Assembly: GCA_036971475.1 (NCBI GenBank)
Contig: JBAIZL010000001.1
Coordinates: 147,067,544 to 147,131,543 of the forward strand
Reading direction: 5' to 3'
Length of the DNA stretch: 64,000 nt
From: Prosapia bicincta
Taxonomy: Eukaryota; Arthropoda; Insecta; Hemiptera; Cercopidae
This document shows, one piece after another, positions 33,982-45,640 of this stretch. The stretch's first letter is position 1. Each line of letters begins with the position of its first letter. A program made the translations under genes and the position numbers. A model generated the notes under the pieces. It was not told where the DNA came from. It worked only from the letters and a program-made list of their open reading frames with translations, and did not search any database.

Positions 33982-36529
33982 AAAATAATAAATATTCTTG
34001 TATTTGAATAACCTGTGTTGTTTTAATATATATATATATAGTATGTATTAAATACAATATAACCTTAATGAAACAAAAAAGATTTTTGTTAATGAACACT
34101 AAATAGCAATTCATTCTAAAGAAAAACAATGCATTTAAGTTAACATCATTCCCAAATATGGAAGAATAAATTTTAAAAAGTAATAAGGTTGAACCCAAAA
34201 AAACTAGATAACAAGCAAAAACTCACTAGATAAAAAAAAATTGAACAAATATATAAAAATAAAAAAAGTTTAGTGTTTAAAATTTATAACTCATTTAATA
34301 TGAGTACTACTAAGATTTTTAATAAAATCAATTAAATTATTATTTATATAAATACTTGAAATTTATTTACATTGTACTGTTTAGCTCTTGAATTTAAAAG
34401 TTGACCGATTTTCCCAGAAGACCATACAGATAAACTTTAAAAGCCAAATCTGTGAGCTTATAAACGAAAAGTTGTCAAAGAGGTTATGAAAAAAATAATT
34501 CAATAATTTATTTTTTTTTAATTGCTAAAGCTACTAATTAAAAAATTCAAGTCTATAATTTAATTACACTTAAACTTATATTTGATTAAATAGTCCTCCA
34601 CTTCAGCAATGTGGTTGAATCGCCAGGGTGTGCACATAACTTAGAGAGTAAAATGTTCAGGAACACAAGGACAATTAAATAAAATCGTTTTACTACAGGA
34701 TAAAAACACTTATAAGACGCATGATCAGGTATACCTCATATTAAAATAGTATTGAAGTTAACAAATGTTCGGGTGAGAAATAACCACATTGTGAATTTAA
34801 AGGTAATTGAAAATTAAGAAAATGCATAACTCTTCAAGCTAAGACCGATCTCATGCTACTCAAGTATTTATGGCTATGCAATTAGCTCATCAAACCAGTG
34901 CCCACTTTAACATGGAATTTCCTGAGTATATTTATAAGATTATTCAAGTTCCGTTAGAGAATACATAACTTGTATTAAAAAACTACTGTTTTAAGAAGAT
35001 GATAGTTTAAACCTCTAAGTTTTAGAAATACCCACTATAGTTTTTACAAAATCTGATCAGTTCTTTTCTCTATAACTGTAACATGTGGCAATAATAGAAG
35101 AGAAATTGAAAAGACATTTAGCTCTTTCCATTTAATATTAGAACAGTAAGTTCTTATAAAAATATGACAGGCTAAAGCAGGTTTTCAAGAAGTACTTATA
35201 AAACGTTTACCTCCATATATAATACAAGTATGAGTTATTAGGAAGGCTTTAATATTGCAGATAAATTATTATGTATTTTTTTTTTAATTACAAGTTCTAT
35301 ATCATCACTCATACCATATTTCTGAAAAACATTTTTAAAACCAGATTATAAATAAATGAAAAAAATTGCACCTTTAAAGATATATATTGCTAAAACTTTA
35401 ATTCAGAACAAATAAATCTTTCATCAGACATTCAATGCTTAGCTATATTTTATTTTGCTATTGACATATCATTGCCATTTCAAACTGTTTATATCCTGCT
35501 TTAATTTGGAAACATGTTTTTTAAATTTTTTGTTCCAACAGCCAATGAAAATGAGACATCTCCTCTTAAATCTGGTGAGTCAATTATCTCATATTGTCTA
35601 CAAACTTGATTTTGTTTTATTGATTTTAGCTTTTTCTTCACTGCATTCACTTGCTTTCACAAAAGTTATTTTCACATAAAATTTTAAGCCTAATGCAGGA
35701 ATGTTTTTTAAATAAAAAAATATTAACTCATTTGCTGCAGAAAACAACAGTCTATTTCTTTTGTCCTTAGACAGTGTTTAGTCCTCAGTTGTGTGTTTCT
35801 CTATACAGTTGATATGTTTAATAATGAAATATAGGATTGGATCAACACATATGAGGATGATGGTAGTCTAACTACAAACTATTTATATAAATCAAAAATG
35901 TACAAAGTTATTGAGAATATAGTCATATAAGAGTACTAAAATTACTAAGTGGGTCAGAAGAATTATATTAAAAACTAATTTTTGCTTATAAAACTACATA
36001 AATTCAACAATTCAATAAAAATAATATTCAGATGTTTTAATTCTCCACTATTATTTAAATATAGTATATTTGTGTTAATTTTTAATCACAGTTTCATTAA
36101 TGATTCCTAAGAATTCCTTGTATATGGTTTTTTTAGAACAAAGAATAAAGTTTATAAGTTTTTAATAAAAATCAATGGATCAGGAAATGGCAACAGGAAT
36201 GAATCCATTTTTAACAGGAAATGGTAACAGGAAATGGTAATGTAAAACACAGTTTTTTCCAAAATAATAACAGCAATAAAAATATTAAAAAAATACTTCT
36301 TGTCAACTGTTTTTCTAATCATTATACGAGTAATTTTGTTTGAAACACTTTAATATGGAAAAATAATTTATCTACCAGTCCTCTAATTCCCTGTAGGTTT
36401 AGATTGAGATAAATAAGTTCGGAATGCAGAATCCCATGGCTAGGAAAGCTAGAAATATTTCCAAATAAGCTTTGATGTTTCTATCATAAAGGTGACTATT
36501 TCAGTTTGAAGTTTAAGAAATCACACTTT
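33975..36529. other. Fas1 intron around the microexon
   Basis: AT-rich non-coding DNA apart from the microexon at 35542-35574. CAGGAAATGG words repeat three times at about 36182-36238. Confidence 0.5.
35542..35574 (+). CDS. Fas1: Fasciclin-1 33-base cassette microexon
   Basis: Microexon flanked by acceptor TTGTTCCAACAG and donor TCTG|GTGAGT. It is 33 bases long with one-base overhangs at both ends, so inclusion or skipping keeps the frame. Included, the join reads ENEK-TNENETSPLKS-GYFIEW. Skipped, the split codon becomes AGC (Ser), giving ENEK-S-YFIEW. The insert is polar and acidic, as expected for a surface loop of domain 4, and adds an N-E-T glycosylation sequon. Alternative microexons are known in insect fasciclin I, which supports the call; actual inclusion is not shown here. 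Confidence 0.8.
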
Positions 36530-37110
36530 TGTTATTACTTGCGACAAGACATTTGTTAACTAAAAGTTGTTAATTGTTAACTTACACTTGGAGGAAACGT
36601 TTTCGTCTTACGACTTCTTCAGCCTCGTATTTTTGCTGCTAGGAATGCTGCTGTTGTGCTTCCTCGGTACCATTTTTTTGAAAGTTAGAAGTAATGTGAT
36701 CGAAAAGTATGTGTGATCTGTGCCGTGTTTGTTCATTTAAGATGTCATTTTTATGTTTGTTGCTATGTATATATGTTTCAAATTGTTCTAGTGTGTTTAA
36801 TTTATGAGCATCCTCCACACATGCAACAAAGGCCATAAATTAAACACACTAGAACAATTTGAAATATATACATAGCAACACACATAAAATGGCATCTTAA
36901 ATGAACAAACACGGCACAGATCATACATACTTTTCGATCACATCACTTCTAATTTTCAAAATAAAATGGTACCGAGGAAGCACAACAGCAGCATTCCTAG
37001 CTGCAAAAATAATTCGTAGGCTGAAGAATTCGTAAGATGAGAACGTTCCTCCATGTGTAAGTTAACAATTAACAACTTTTAATTAACAAATGTCTGGTCG
37101 CAAGTAATAA
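36530..37110. mobile_element. Head-to-head inverted PLE 3' dimer (family A)
   Basis: Two convergent copies of a PLE 3' end meet at about 36838. On the - strand (36836-36639) a frame reads HKLNTLEQFETYIHSNKHKN and on to ILFDHITSNFQ, the usual C-terminal tail after a GIY-YIG domain. The + strand repeats it from 36838 to about 37010 with changes. Outer ends are the family A terminal unit (CTTACACTTGGAGG...). A hammerhead-like core on the - strand at 36622-36594 has CTGAAGA, GTC/GAC stem, GAA, AACGTT. The + strand copy at 37021 is decayed (GAGA for GAAA). Confidence 0.8.
36594..36622 (-). ncRNA. Hammerhead-like motif of PLE family A
   Basis: CTGAAGA (36622-36616), a spare A, stem GTC/GAC with loop GTAA, then GAA, the palindrome AACGTT and T, followed by CCTCC that pairs with a GAGG before the box. 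Stem II is perfect here, while it has a G-to-A type change in the 16.8-kb copy. Confidence 0.45.
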
Positions 37111-40100
37111 CAAAAGTGTAATTTGTAATTTACAACCAGCTCGTCATGAACAGCAACAAGATTTCGATATTTAAGAAATCATTATAACAATTTTTCTGAT
37201 TTAGTTGGCATGCTTCAATGAAGGCACTTAAACTCAATATTAACTAAATCCTTATAAAACTAACAAGTATTTATTAAAAGCAGTTTTTCCTTTAAAAACT
37301 ATTGTAGAAATAATAGAAACATTACGTATTTTAAATAATAATAAAGGATATTGGTGTTTGATACAATGTAAGTTCTTTTGTGGGTGAACTTCCTTTGATA
37401 TCAGAGAGTTCATAGGTTTTAATTCTTCCAAATCAAATCCATATTGGAACTAAACATACTTTATGTGCATTCAGTAGTTCACAAGTTATCTTTTTTTTCA
37501 CTTTAATTTTAATTCATTGATAGTTTTTTTTAATCCAAAAAATATATTTTCTCCATAACTTCAAACTCTTTTTTACTGCTGGATCTTCAGTTACTTAAAA
37601 ACTACGATTTTATCTCTTGAATAAAATTGAGAAGTATGGTATATATTTATCAATTGTCTATGAATTATGTGTAGAATTATTAATTTTTCTTTAATTAATC
37701 TAGCATGCAACTTATTTGACTTACACGTTTTCCATTCAACATCTGTCATTCAACTCCGTACATGACATTGTTAAATATAGATTGAAATTATGATAGTGTA
37801 GGCCTTCTATTTATTCAATGAAACACACAATATACCATTAAATAACTGAAAATGGAAGCTTTCTTTTGCATCTATAATACACTTAAAATAGGACATTTTA
37901 TTGCCCTAAATAATGCCTTCCAAACTATTCATGTTCAGTGACCATGTAAAAGTTGCTTGTTGCATTTGCTTGGAAAGATAAATATATTATTATGTTTCTA
38001 CCTAAGACTCTGGGTTTTTTTTAAAGTATTTTCTTAACCTGGTTTACAGTTTCACAGTCAACACTCCAAAGGTGAAATTAAAGTGTCATGAAAAGGCTGT
38101 TGATCTTAATCTAAACTTATATCTATGTAATTAAGTATCGGGAGATAATAATTCTTATTAATACTTGTGTGGATTTATCTTTCACACATATTTCAGTTTG
38201 AAAATTTGGATTAACTTCGGCATACTAATATATCTTTATCTAGGACAGATTCTGTTTTTCATTTTTTTTTTTTTAAATTTGTTTCTGTTATATTTTTGTA
38301 AACATCAAATATTATTATATAAAAACTAATTTTTACACCGTATAAAGAGGCACAGTGTACAAGACTGTAAACAATCACATGTGACATTCGTTACTTCAAC
38401 TATGTTCTGCAAGAGAACAGCACTATGCAGGGGATAAATAAATGCAGATTCTGTCACTACGGACTAAAGTCGACTTACCCAGCAAAAGGAAAAGTTTTTT
38501 CTTTGGCGTGGACTAAAGTTGACTTACGCGATCAATGGTAAAACTGTTGAATCGACTGGAGTTGTCTTACGCAGCAAAAAGGTTAACAAACTCACCATCA
38601 GTAAATAAGCTATCTTCTTCAGCAATGAATGATGCAACACTATCACTGTCTCTAACTGAGGCAAGAGTTTGGTTTAAAACATTTTTTTAAATATTTGTTT
38701 GAGCTCCAAAATGCCTTTCAGTTCATGTAGTATTTTGCCATTTAATTTTGCTTCAAAGTTTATTGATATTTTCACTCTGCCAAAATAATATCTTTTCAAG
38801 TTGTAATCTTTAAACACTGTTATTGACACTCTAGATAACCAACAAACACAAGTATTTGCACTGCACAAAGAACTAATTAATTGTTCATTAATTCCCAGCA
38901 TTCACTAGCAACTTTCCTTCCATGACTATTTTTAAAATAAATTTGCCAACTCACAAGGAAATATATAGATATAAAAACAAACCATCTTACATCATGTTCA
39001 TGCTTTGTGGATCTGTAATTTCTACTAATTTTGGACCTTCACAGAATCTTGAGCATTAGCAGGAACATTGCGTCAAGCAGCTAGTTTAATCCCTACCCCA
39101 GAAAGATTATAAGGTTTTTATTTAATCTTTTGTAGGCTAAAAAAAAATATTTTAAATTCCCCCTTTTTAAAAAAATTTCACTACTAATAATAATATATTT
39201 TTTTTTTATTTGAGGTCTAAATACTCAAATATAATTTACATCCTTTGATTCAGACAATGAAGAATTTTTTAAAACAATTCAATATTATTTACTAAGTTAT
39301 ATTGAGACACATTACAATACTGTTTTAAAATTGAAACCCCTGAACGTTAGAACTTGTAAAAATCTCTTCATTTTGATTTTTAAGCTGAATCATATGATTA
39401 TATAAATTGCACTTTTCTATTTATGAAAATTATTGTTTTTATAAATTTTATTAAAACTGACCAGAGTAATTGTATGCCTTCTTTTTTAATTCCTAATTCG
39501 GCCAACTTAATCAATACCTAAATAAAATTAAAAATGAAAATGCATCAGTTAAATCTACTAAAACATAGATTTTTTAATTCGATCGTATTGTTTTAATTTT
39601 TTTATAACCATGGTTTAAAAAACATTATTTATTATAATATTGACACTTGTTGACCAGCTTGGCTAGTGGTATGTTCTTATTAAAATGCAGCAGATACAAA
39701 CGAGAAGGGATTATGCACATCTGATGCATAGAGGTTTCTTTTAAAAATCAGAAGTAATGTTCAGTAAAGTTATTTTATATAATTGTGTTTAAAAATGAGT
39801 TCTGTTAGTAATCGTTTTATTCCTGATTTAATTAACTTATTACTTATCTAAACGCAATATCCAAGCCAATCAAAACAGGAACATGGCTGATGGGACCTGC
39901 AATAATCATCAACTCCTCATAAATTTTCCAGATAAGTAATATAATAACTTGGTACAGTCTTCTTCAAAAGTTCTTCTTCAAAATAAAATCAAATAAATAT
40001 AGTTTATGTAATTAACAGTTTAGCCGGTCAAATAGTGAAATATCTAAATTTGTTGTGTCACTTTCAAAGTGTTTTAAATGAGTGATTAAACAAGCGATGT

Positions 40101-40185
40101 TAATATTCTATGTGTCAAGTAACAATTTTTAAATTTATATTATGTCTAATATTTGTTGATTCCAACTTTACGTGAGCTACTAGTT
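37111..40185. other. Fas1 intron with a small tandem repeat
   Basis: AT-rich non-coding DNA. Three imperfect units beginning GGACTAAAGTCGACTTAC occur at about 38461-38508, 38510-38553 and 38554-38581. They end at TTAA (38582-38585) and resemble a piggyBac-type terminus read on the - strand. No transposase was found beside it. Confidence 0.4.
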
Positions 40186-40188
40186 TTC

Positions 40189-40331
40189 ACTTAACACTCG
40201 AAAATATTTACAAACTTGCCTATAGTAGTAAGTGTCCAATGGGACACATCTCCCGAAATGGCCGTCCTCAACAAATATAAGTAAGTGCTACTATAGGCAA
40301 GTTTGTAAATATTTACAAGTGTTTAGTGAGT
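40189..40331. repeat. PLE family C foldback, second copy
   Basis: Arms (about 40195-40230 and 40289-40329) carry ACAAACTTGCCTATAGTAG and its complement. The middle holds CATCTCCCGAAATGGCCGTC (40246-40265), one base changed in the palindrome compared with the 31.5-kb copy. One arm has lost the terminal unit. Confidence 0.75.
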
Positions 40332-40668
40332 ATGCCTAATATTTTTAATTATTGAAACAACCTTTCGAGTAGATATCTTATACCTTGACCACAATTTAAT
40401 TAATTGCATAATTGTTCGAATTTGTTAATTCCTAGTCAAAGAGATAAAATATTTTAACACTAGTGTAATTAGCAAATAGTTTTCATTTGTTTAATTGTTC
40501 TTTATTTTAGAACTTATGACTAATTAAATTCTTGATTTGCTAATTTCTTAAAATATGACTTTCTTTGAAACATACCTCTTAACAATTAAATGAGAATGCA
40601 CATAACTTTTGCAGGTTAACTATAAATTACATCTAACTCCAATAATCAACATCCATCATAATAGTGTC

Positions 40669-40671
<3 letters not shown>

Positions 40672-40754
<83 letters not shown>
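40672..40754. repeat. (TA)n microsatellite
   Basis: About 83 bases of uninterrupted TA. The Tigger-type element begins directly at its right edge, so TA served as target. Confidence 0.95.
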
Positions 40755-40757
<3 letters not shown>

Positions 40758-42535
40758 TTGGGCCTCCATATCCACAGTATCAGTATCCGTGATTTCAGTT
40801 ACTCACTGTAAGCTGTTTCGCTAGAAATCAAACCGTAGTTGATGTTCAACCATTCATAAACACCCATTTCTGAGTCAGTTGTATTTTACATATTCAGTAC
40901 CATATTGTTAACATACAGAAGCCTGTTTACATACAGATTTTCTTGTTAACTGTTGAGTCATTGGATTCCAGAGACTTATTGCTTTCCTTTGAAATCTCTT
41001 CAGTCTTTTTCAAGTGGTTACATTAGTCTATCTGCTGGAACTGTTTGTGTTAGTAGTACAGTATTTGCATAGTTAACTTGTTAATATTTTTATGTTTGGC
41101 AATAATAGAAACAAAGCGTATCAGTAAAGAAGTATCTAATAGTGCTAAGTCTAAGAGAAGCCAAAGTGTTCTTCCATAAAGTGAAAAGGTGAAAAATTTG
41201 GATATGACTGAGGTTGAAAGAAAATCATTCCCGTGAATTTTGAAATTCTATAATTGGTCACTGCTACAGTGCATGATAAAACTTTAATGAGAGTGGAAAA
41301 GGCCTTGAATATCTGGGTAGAATATATGAATAAGTAAAGAATACCTGTTGATGGAAATGTGTTACAACAAAAAGCGTTAAGTTTATTCGAACATTTTCTG
41401 GAAAAATATGGCGCAGCAGAGCATTCATTTTAGTGCAAGCCGAGGGTGGTTGCATAAGTTTCAGAACAGATACAAATTAAAAACATTAAAATTGAAGGAG
41501 AAGCTGATCTGCTGGTGAGGAAGCCGCAGCTGTGTTTCCGGCGAATATTATTGAGGATGGGGAATACGAACCTAGGCAAGTTTTCAACTGCAATAAGATG
41601 TGACTTTATTGGAACCCAATAGAACCTACACATATAAAAAGGCAACACAAGCTCCTGAATTTAAAGTGTGGAAGGATCGACTAGCCCTGTTACTATGTGG
41701 GAATGCAGCTGTATATTTCATCCAGGCTGCTGTTATTTACCAAGGGAGAAATCCTTGTACTCTATAAAATAAAAATTAAAAGTTTTTCTCATTTTCTGGC
41801 AACATTACCATAAGGCATGGATGACGGCAGTATTGTTTACTGAATGGTTTTGTGGATTTTTTATCCCTGAAGTGGAGAAGTTTTTAGAAAAGGAAGGGTT
41901 ACCAGGAAGGTTTCCGAGTTTTATTAATAATAGGTAATGCTCCAGACCATCTAACACAACTATGATACTACAGCCCCTTCACCAGGATATCAAGGCCTCA
42001 TACACGTGCCAAGTGTTTGGAAAGATTAGGGTAGCCATCAATTCAAACTCCAATTTTGACGTAGTACAAGCCTGGAGACTGTTCAATATTGCTGACGCTA
42101 TAACTTTTATGCAGCTTTGGATGAACAGAAACCAGAAATTGACAGAGCCTGCCGGAAGAATTTGTGGAAAGAATCTGAGGGTGATATGAATAACTTCCCA
42201 ATTATCAGTGGAAATGTTAGAACGATCATTCAAGCAGTAAGAGAAGTTGGCAGCAAGGGATTCATTGATTTAAATGTTGTAGAAGTGGAAGAACATATAG
42301 AAGAATGCCAAGAAGTATTGACAAACAATGACTTACAATAATTAATTACTTAACATTCCGAGGAAAACAGGAAAGAAGAAGAAATTAATTTGAAAGAAAT
42401 CAAATGGACATTGGAAACATTTGGAGAAGTTTTCCTGATGTTACAAAGTTTGAAAGAACAATAATGGATTACAACCTACTTATGGAAGATCGAATTTAAA
42501 TTACCTGAACGATTACGGATGCCATGCCAGCCTCT
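40755..42535 (+). pseudogene. Tigger/pogo-like transposase relic
   Basis: Starts with CAGTTGGGCCTCCATATCCA after a TA, a Tigger-type terminus. Translation gives in order: VEKALNIWVEYMNK with RIPVDGNVLQQKALSLFEHF (CENP-B-type DNA-binding region, about 41295-41400); IKNIKIEGEADL; KAWMTAVLFTEWFCGFFIPE (about 41813-41870); LEKEGLPGRFPSFI; TTMILQPLHQDIKASY (about 41960-42005); and AWRLFNIADAITFMQLWMNR. This is the order of TIGD1-like transposases. Many stops and frameshifts are present, and the catalytic LLLDNAPGH stretch is broken (INNR*CSRPS). No right terminal repeat was seen, and PLE family H begins about 30 bases later. Confidence 0.85.
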
Positions 42536-42568
42536 TCAGCGAAATGAAAAAAAAAACAACCCCTTTAG

Positions 42569-43505
42569 TGTAATAAAATACAACCAAAACTCCAGTTCAC
42601 CTCAGAGATTGAAACCAAACGATCCCTAAACTTCCTCGACCTCACACAAAAACACAGCATTTACAGGAAACCTACAATGACAGACACACTTATCCACAAC
42701 ACCTCAAACCACCCGATCCAACACAATCACGCTGCCTTCAGATCTATGCTTCATAGACTTAAAGAAGTCCTAATGACCACAGAAAACATGAACAAAGAAC
42801 TAGACACTATTAAATATTTAGCATACACAAATGGATACACCACAATAATAGACAAGCTATGGCACAATATACAAAAAAAAAACACTAAAATTAACAATAC
42901 AGACAGAGAAAACAACTACATCATAAAACCATACATAAACAGAAGATCAAATAAAATAGCCCACAAGTTTCAAAAAACAGGATACAAAATAGCATACAAA
43001 ACTAATAATGATACAAAACGTAACAAAAAACAACACAACACCAACAACAAAGATAAACTACAAGCACCAGGCATATACAAATTAAATTGCAACAAGTGCA
43101 ACAAATTCTTTTTTGGGCAAACAAGTTGCAGCTTCAATCAAAGAGTTGAGGAACACAAACAGAACACCAACTCAGCATTTTACAATCACATAGAAGAAAC
43201 AGAACAAAAATACACAGACATTTACCATAACCTAGAAATCTTACACATCAACAACAATGGACCACATCTCAACACACTAGAACAATATGAAATTTACAAA
43301 CACACAAAAACATAAAGTACAAACATATTAAATGAACGAATCAAATACAAATCACAAATACTCTTTGATACTATCTTCGATACTCTTTGATACTAACCTG
43401 CCTTTAAAACCATCACCGCTTAAACCCAACAACTCCAAGCAGAAGACACTGATGAATATCGCCACGGAGTGATTGAAAACATTCTGTCTCAGTAAGTTTT
43501 TACAA
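42569..43505 (+). mobile_element. Penelope-like element 3' part (family H, copy 2)
   Basis: Closely similar to the 24.0-kb copy from its first bases (CAAAACTCCA.TTCAC) to its end (TCTGTCTCAGTAAGTTTT). It is 5'-truncated inside the reverse transcriptase and abuts the Tigger relic. A hammerhead-like motif closes it at 43449-43485: CTGATGA, a weak stem, GAA (43475-43477), AACATT, C. Confidence 0.85.
42677..43315 (+). CDS. PLE family H: reverse transcriptase C-terminus plus GIY-YIG endonuclease (partial)
   Basis: A 212-codon open frame. The true protein would begin far upstream; the preceding bases still read LNFLDL...IYRKPTMTDTL, the conserved region after the RT palm. Then follow HPIQHNHAAFRSMLHRLKEV and a basic linker. 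GIYKLNCNKCNKFFFGQTSC is the GIY-YIG core, with FFGQT in place of the usual YIGQT. FNQRVEEH carries the catalytic-type Arg, and the C-terminal tail is LNTLEQYEIYKH. The endonuclease would nick target DNA for reverse transcription. Without the RT catalytic half this copy cannot act alone. The frame is less damaged than copy 1. Confidence 0.85.
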   Translation: MTDTLIHNTSNHPIQHNHAAFRSMLHRLKEVLMTTENMNKELDTIKYLAYTNGYTTIIDKLWHNIQKKNTKINNTDRENNYIIKPYINRRSNKIAHKFQKTGYKIAYKTNNDTKRNKKQHNTNNKDKLQAPGIYKLNCNKCNKFFFGQTSCSFNQRVEEHKQNTNSAFYNHIEETEQKYTDIYHNLEILHINNNGPHLNTLEQYEIYKHTKT

Positions 43506-44015
43506 ATTTACGAAATTTAAAGTTCAGATTGACATAAGCTAATGTAAAAGTGATTAATAATAATAATAATTCCTTACTTTTGATTTAAACACAGACTCAG
43601 AATACCATGCCAAGAAATTTTAAATATTACTATTTTCGATATTTTATTTCAACGATTAAATCAGTTTTTAGAATTGTTTATAATAATGATATCTTAAATC
43701 TACAGATATGCTTAAAGATCAGTTCTTCTTTGAACATTTGAAGATTCAAAAGACAAATATATGTAGACCATTTGATAGAAATTGCTATTAAAGAAACTAT
43801 AATTAAAGATACTCCACACCTACAACTAAACAGTCACCTATAACTTTGTTTTGAATTTTTTTTTCTTCCATGATTCTTAAATAATAAATAATTTCTAACT
43901 GTGAAAAGACAGGAATCAGGAATGTTTGCGGTTTTATTTAGAAAACTGGGAAAGCCTAGAAATGTCTTGGTATATATTGTGAGTAAGTATTTTTTTAACA
44001 TATTCTTATAGATTA

Positions 44016-44215
44016 CACTTGGTAAAAACCACTATTTACTGACGTTTTTCGGCAAACTCGTTTCACACTAAATCAGTGGATTGTTTAATGCTGTGAGTTA
44101 CAGACAAGACTGATCTGTAAGTCAACTCACAGCAATGAACAATGGCCTATTCTAGTGTAAGGCATGTCTGCGGAGAAACATCAGTATCAGCGAGTTTTGC
44201 CAAGTATAATCATTA
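44016..44215. repeat. Decayed PLE-type foldback before the last Fas1 exon
   Basis: Imperfect inverted arms: TTACACTTGGTAAAAACCAC with ACTGACG on the left; GAAACATCAGT and GCCAAGTATAATC on the right. Inside lies a further inverted pair GCTGTGAGTTACAGA...CAACTCACAGC. It resembles family B termini (AAAACCACTA.TTACTGA). It ends about 180 bases before exon 44395-44600. Confidence 0.5.
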
Positions 44216-44394
44216 AGAATATTTTCAACTTTTATCTATATATATTTGTAGATTTTACTTATTACTAACCAAAACTTTTACAGCAACTGTTTAGTGGGCT
44301 TCCAAGAATTCATGAAAGTAGTAATTGTATGTACTATTATCAATTATATTTCAATGTTTAAATATATTTACTCAACATCTTTATTTATTTGCAG

Positions 44395-44600
44395 GCTACT
44401 TTATAGAATGGAACAACGAGTGGATTCATGTGTTCCGTCCAGATGTAGAATGCACTAACGGGATTATCCATGTAATAGATGGAGTGTTTTTAGAAGAGGG
44501 AGATATCACTGTGAATGCTGCAACAAAAGACTACTTGCCACTTGGGTTGTGGACACTGCTAGCTCTTTGTCTTAGCGTTATTACAGCCCATGTGCTCTAA
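44395..44600 (+). CDS. Fas1: Fasciclin-1 terminal exon: end of FAS1 domain 4 and GPI signal
   Basis: Last exon. The acceptor TTTATTTGCAG ends at 44394 and the TAA stop is 44598-44600. It begins with two bases that complete the split codon carried through the microexon. CTNGIIHVIDGVFLEEGD is the second FAS1 box of domain 4. It is followed by a short linker (VNAATKD) with small residues suited to a GPI attachment site and a C-terminal hydrophobic segment (LPLGLWTLLALCLSVITA) with no charged tail. This is a typical GPI-anchor signal, as in known fasciclin I. The 3' UTR follows; an AATAAA at 45588-45593 is one possible polyadenylation signal, but several others lie downstream and none can be preferred. 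The preceding intron is 8.8 kb. Confidence 0.94.
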
Positions 44601-45640
44601 GTCTCATCACTTCCCCCTTTTCATCAATTCCTCACTATACTGCCAAAATGATTGGCTGTAAATATTTAATTAGATTAGAATCCATTTCATTTTTTTGTAA
44701 TTTAAAAGAAATAATCACACAGAAATGTTTAGGAAACACTCTTCTGTAAATTTTAAAGAATTGATTTTGTTAAATATGAACACAAAATCTAATACATATA
44801 TTCCTAATTGTGTTGGTAGTTGAAACATCTTTTAATTCTTACTTTTTGGCAAAGATTTCCCACCTCAGTAATATCAGTTTATTGATATTTATGATATTTT
44901 GTCATAGCAAGTACAGAGATTATCTCTGTAAAGATAATCCGTAGATAAAGATCTATTTATCAAAATCATCCTCAAATCCTCTTCATCCACTTTCCTGATC
45001 CACATCCATATCTCTATATATCTCCCATTAGCAGAGCACTCAAGCAATTTAAATGGTGCTTTATGTTTTCCTCCTCAGCTCCACAGATTTGACAAAGAAG
45101 GAATATATTTAGGTGATGAAAAAACAATATAATGCTCAGACATAATATAATCCAATCATTACTCTAGTGGCAAAGGCAATTTTGGTATATAACATACCAT
45201 GAACGAAAAAAACAACTGGTGCTTTAGGCTGCTATCTACTTTGTGTAAAATATTCCATCAAAATATTTCTTATTCCCTTAGCAACTGTATTCTTTCACTG
45301 AGACATAACAATTATAGCAGTAAAATCAGAACTATTCCTTAGCCTCTAATCTAAATAAGCGATTGAGTCGCCTATTTTATTGATTGTAATTTTTCAATGG
45401 GCTAGAATACACTTGAAAGTTGTCTTTTTTTCTGAGTGTCTCTAAGATGCAGATAATTTAATATAATTGAAATGTTTCACAATCAATACTGAAATTGAAA
45501 CATTTTAATTACTAAACACATTTTTCTTTGTTAAATAGCAATCTTTGCTGTATAATTATTTGTAAAGGAAGAGGTTTAACCATTTAAAATAAATTAAAGT
45601 TGCTTGTTGTAATCATCTTGAACTTTAACTTAAACTTTAA
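44601..45640 (+). other. Probable Fas1 3' UTR and downstream sequence
   Basis: Directly follows the Fas1 stop codon. AT-rich, no frame of interest. An AATAAA lies at 45588-45593, just before a PLE insertion; the true polyadenylation site cannot be decided. Confidence 0.35.
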
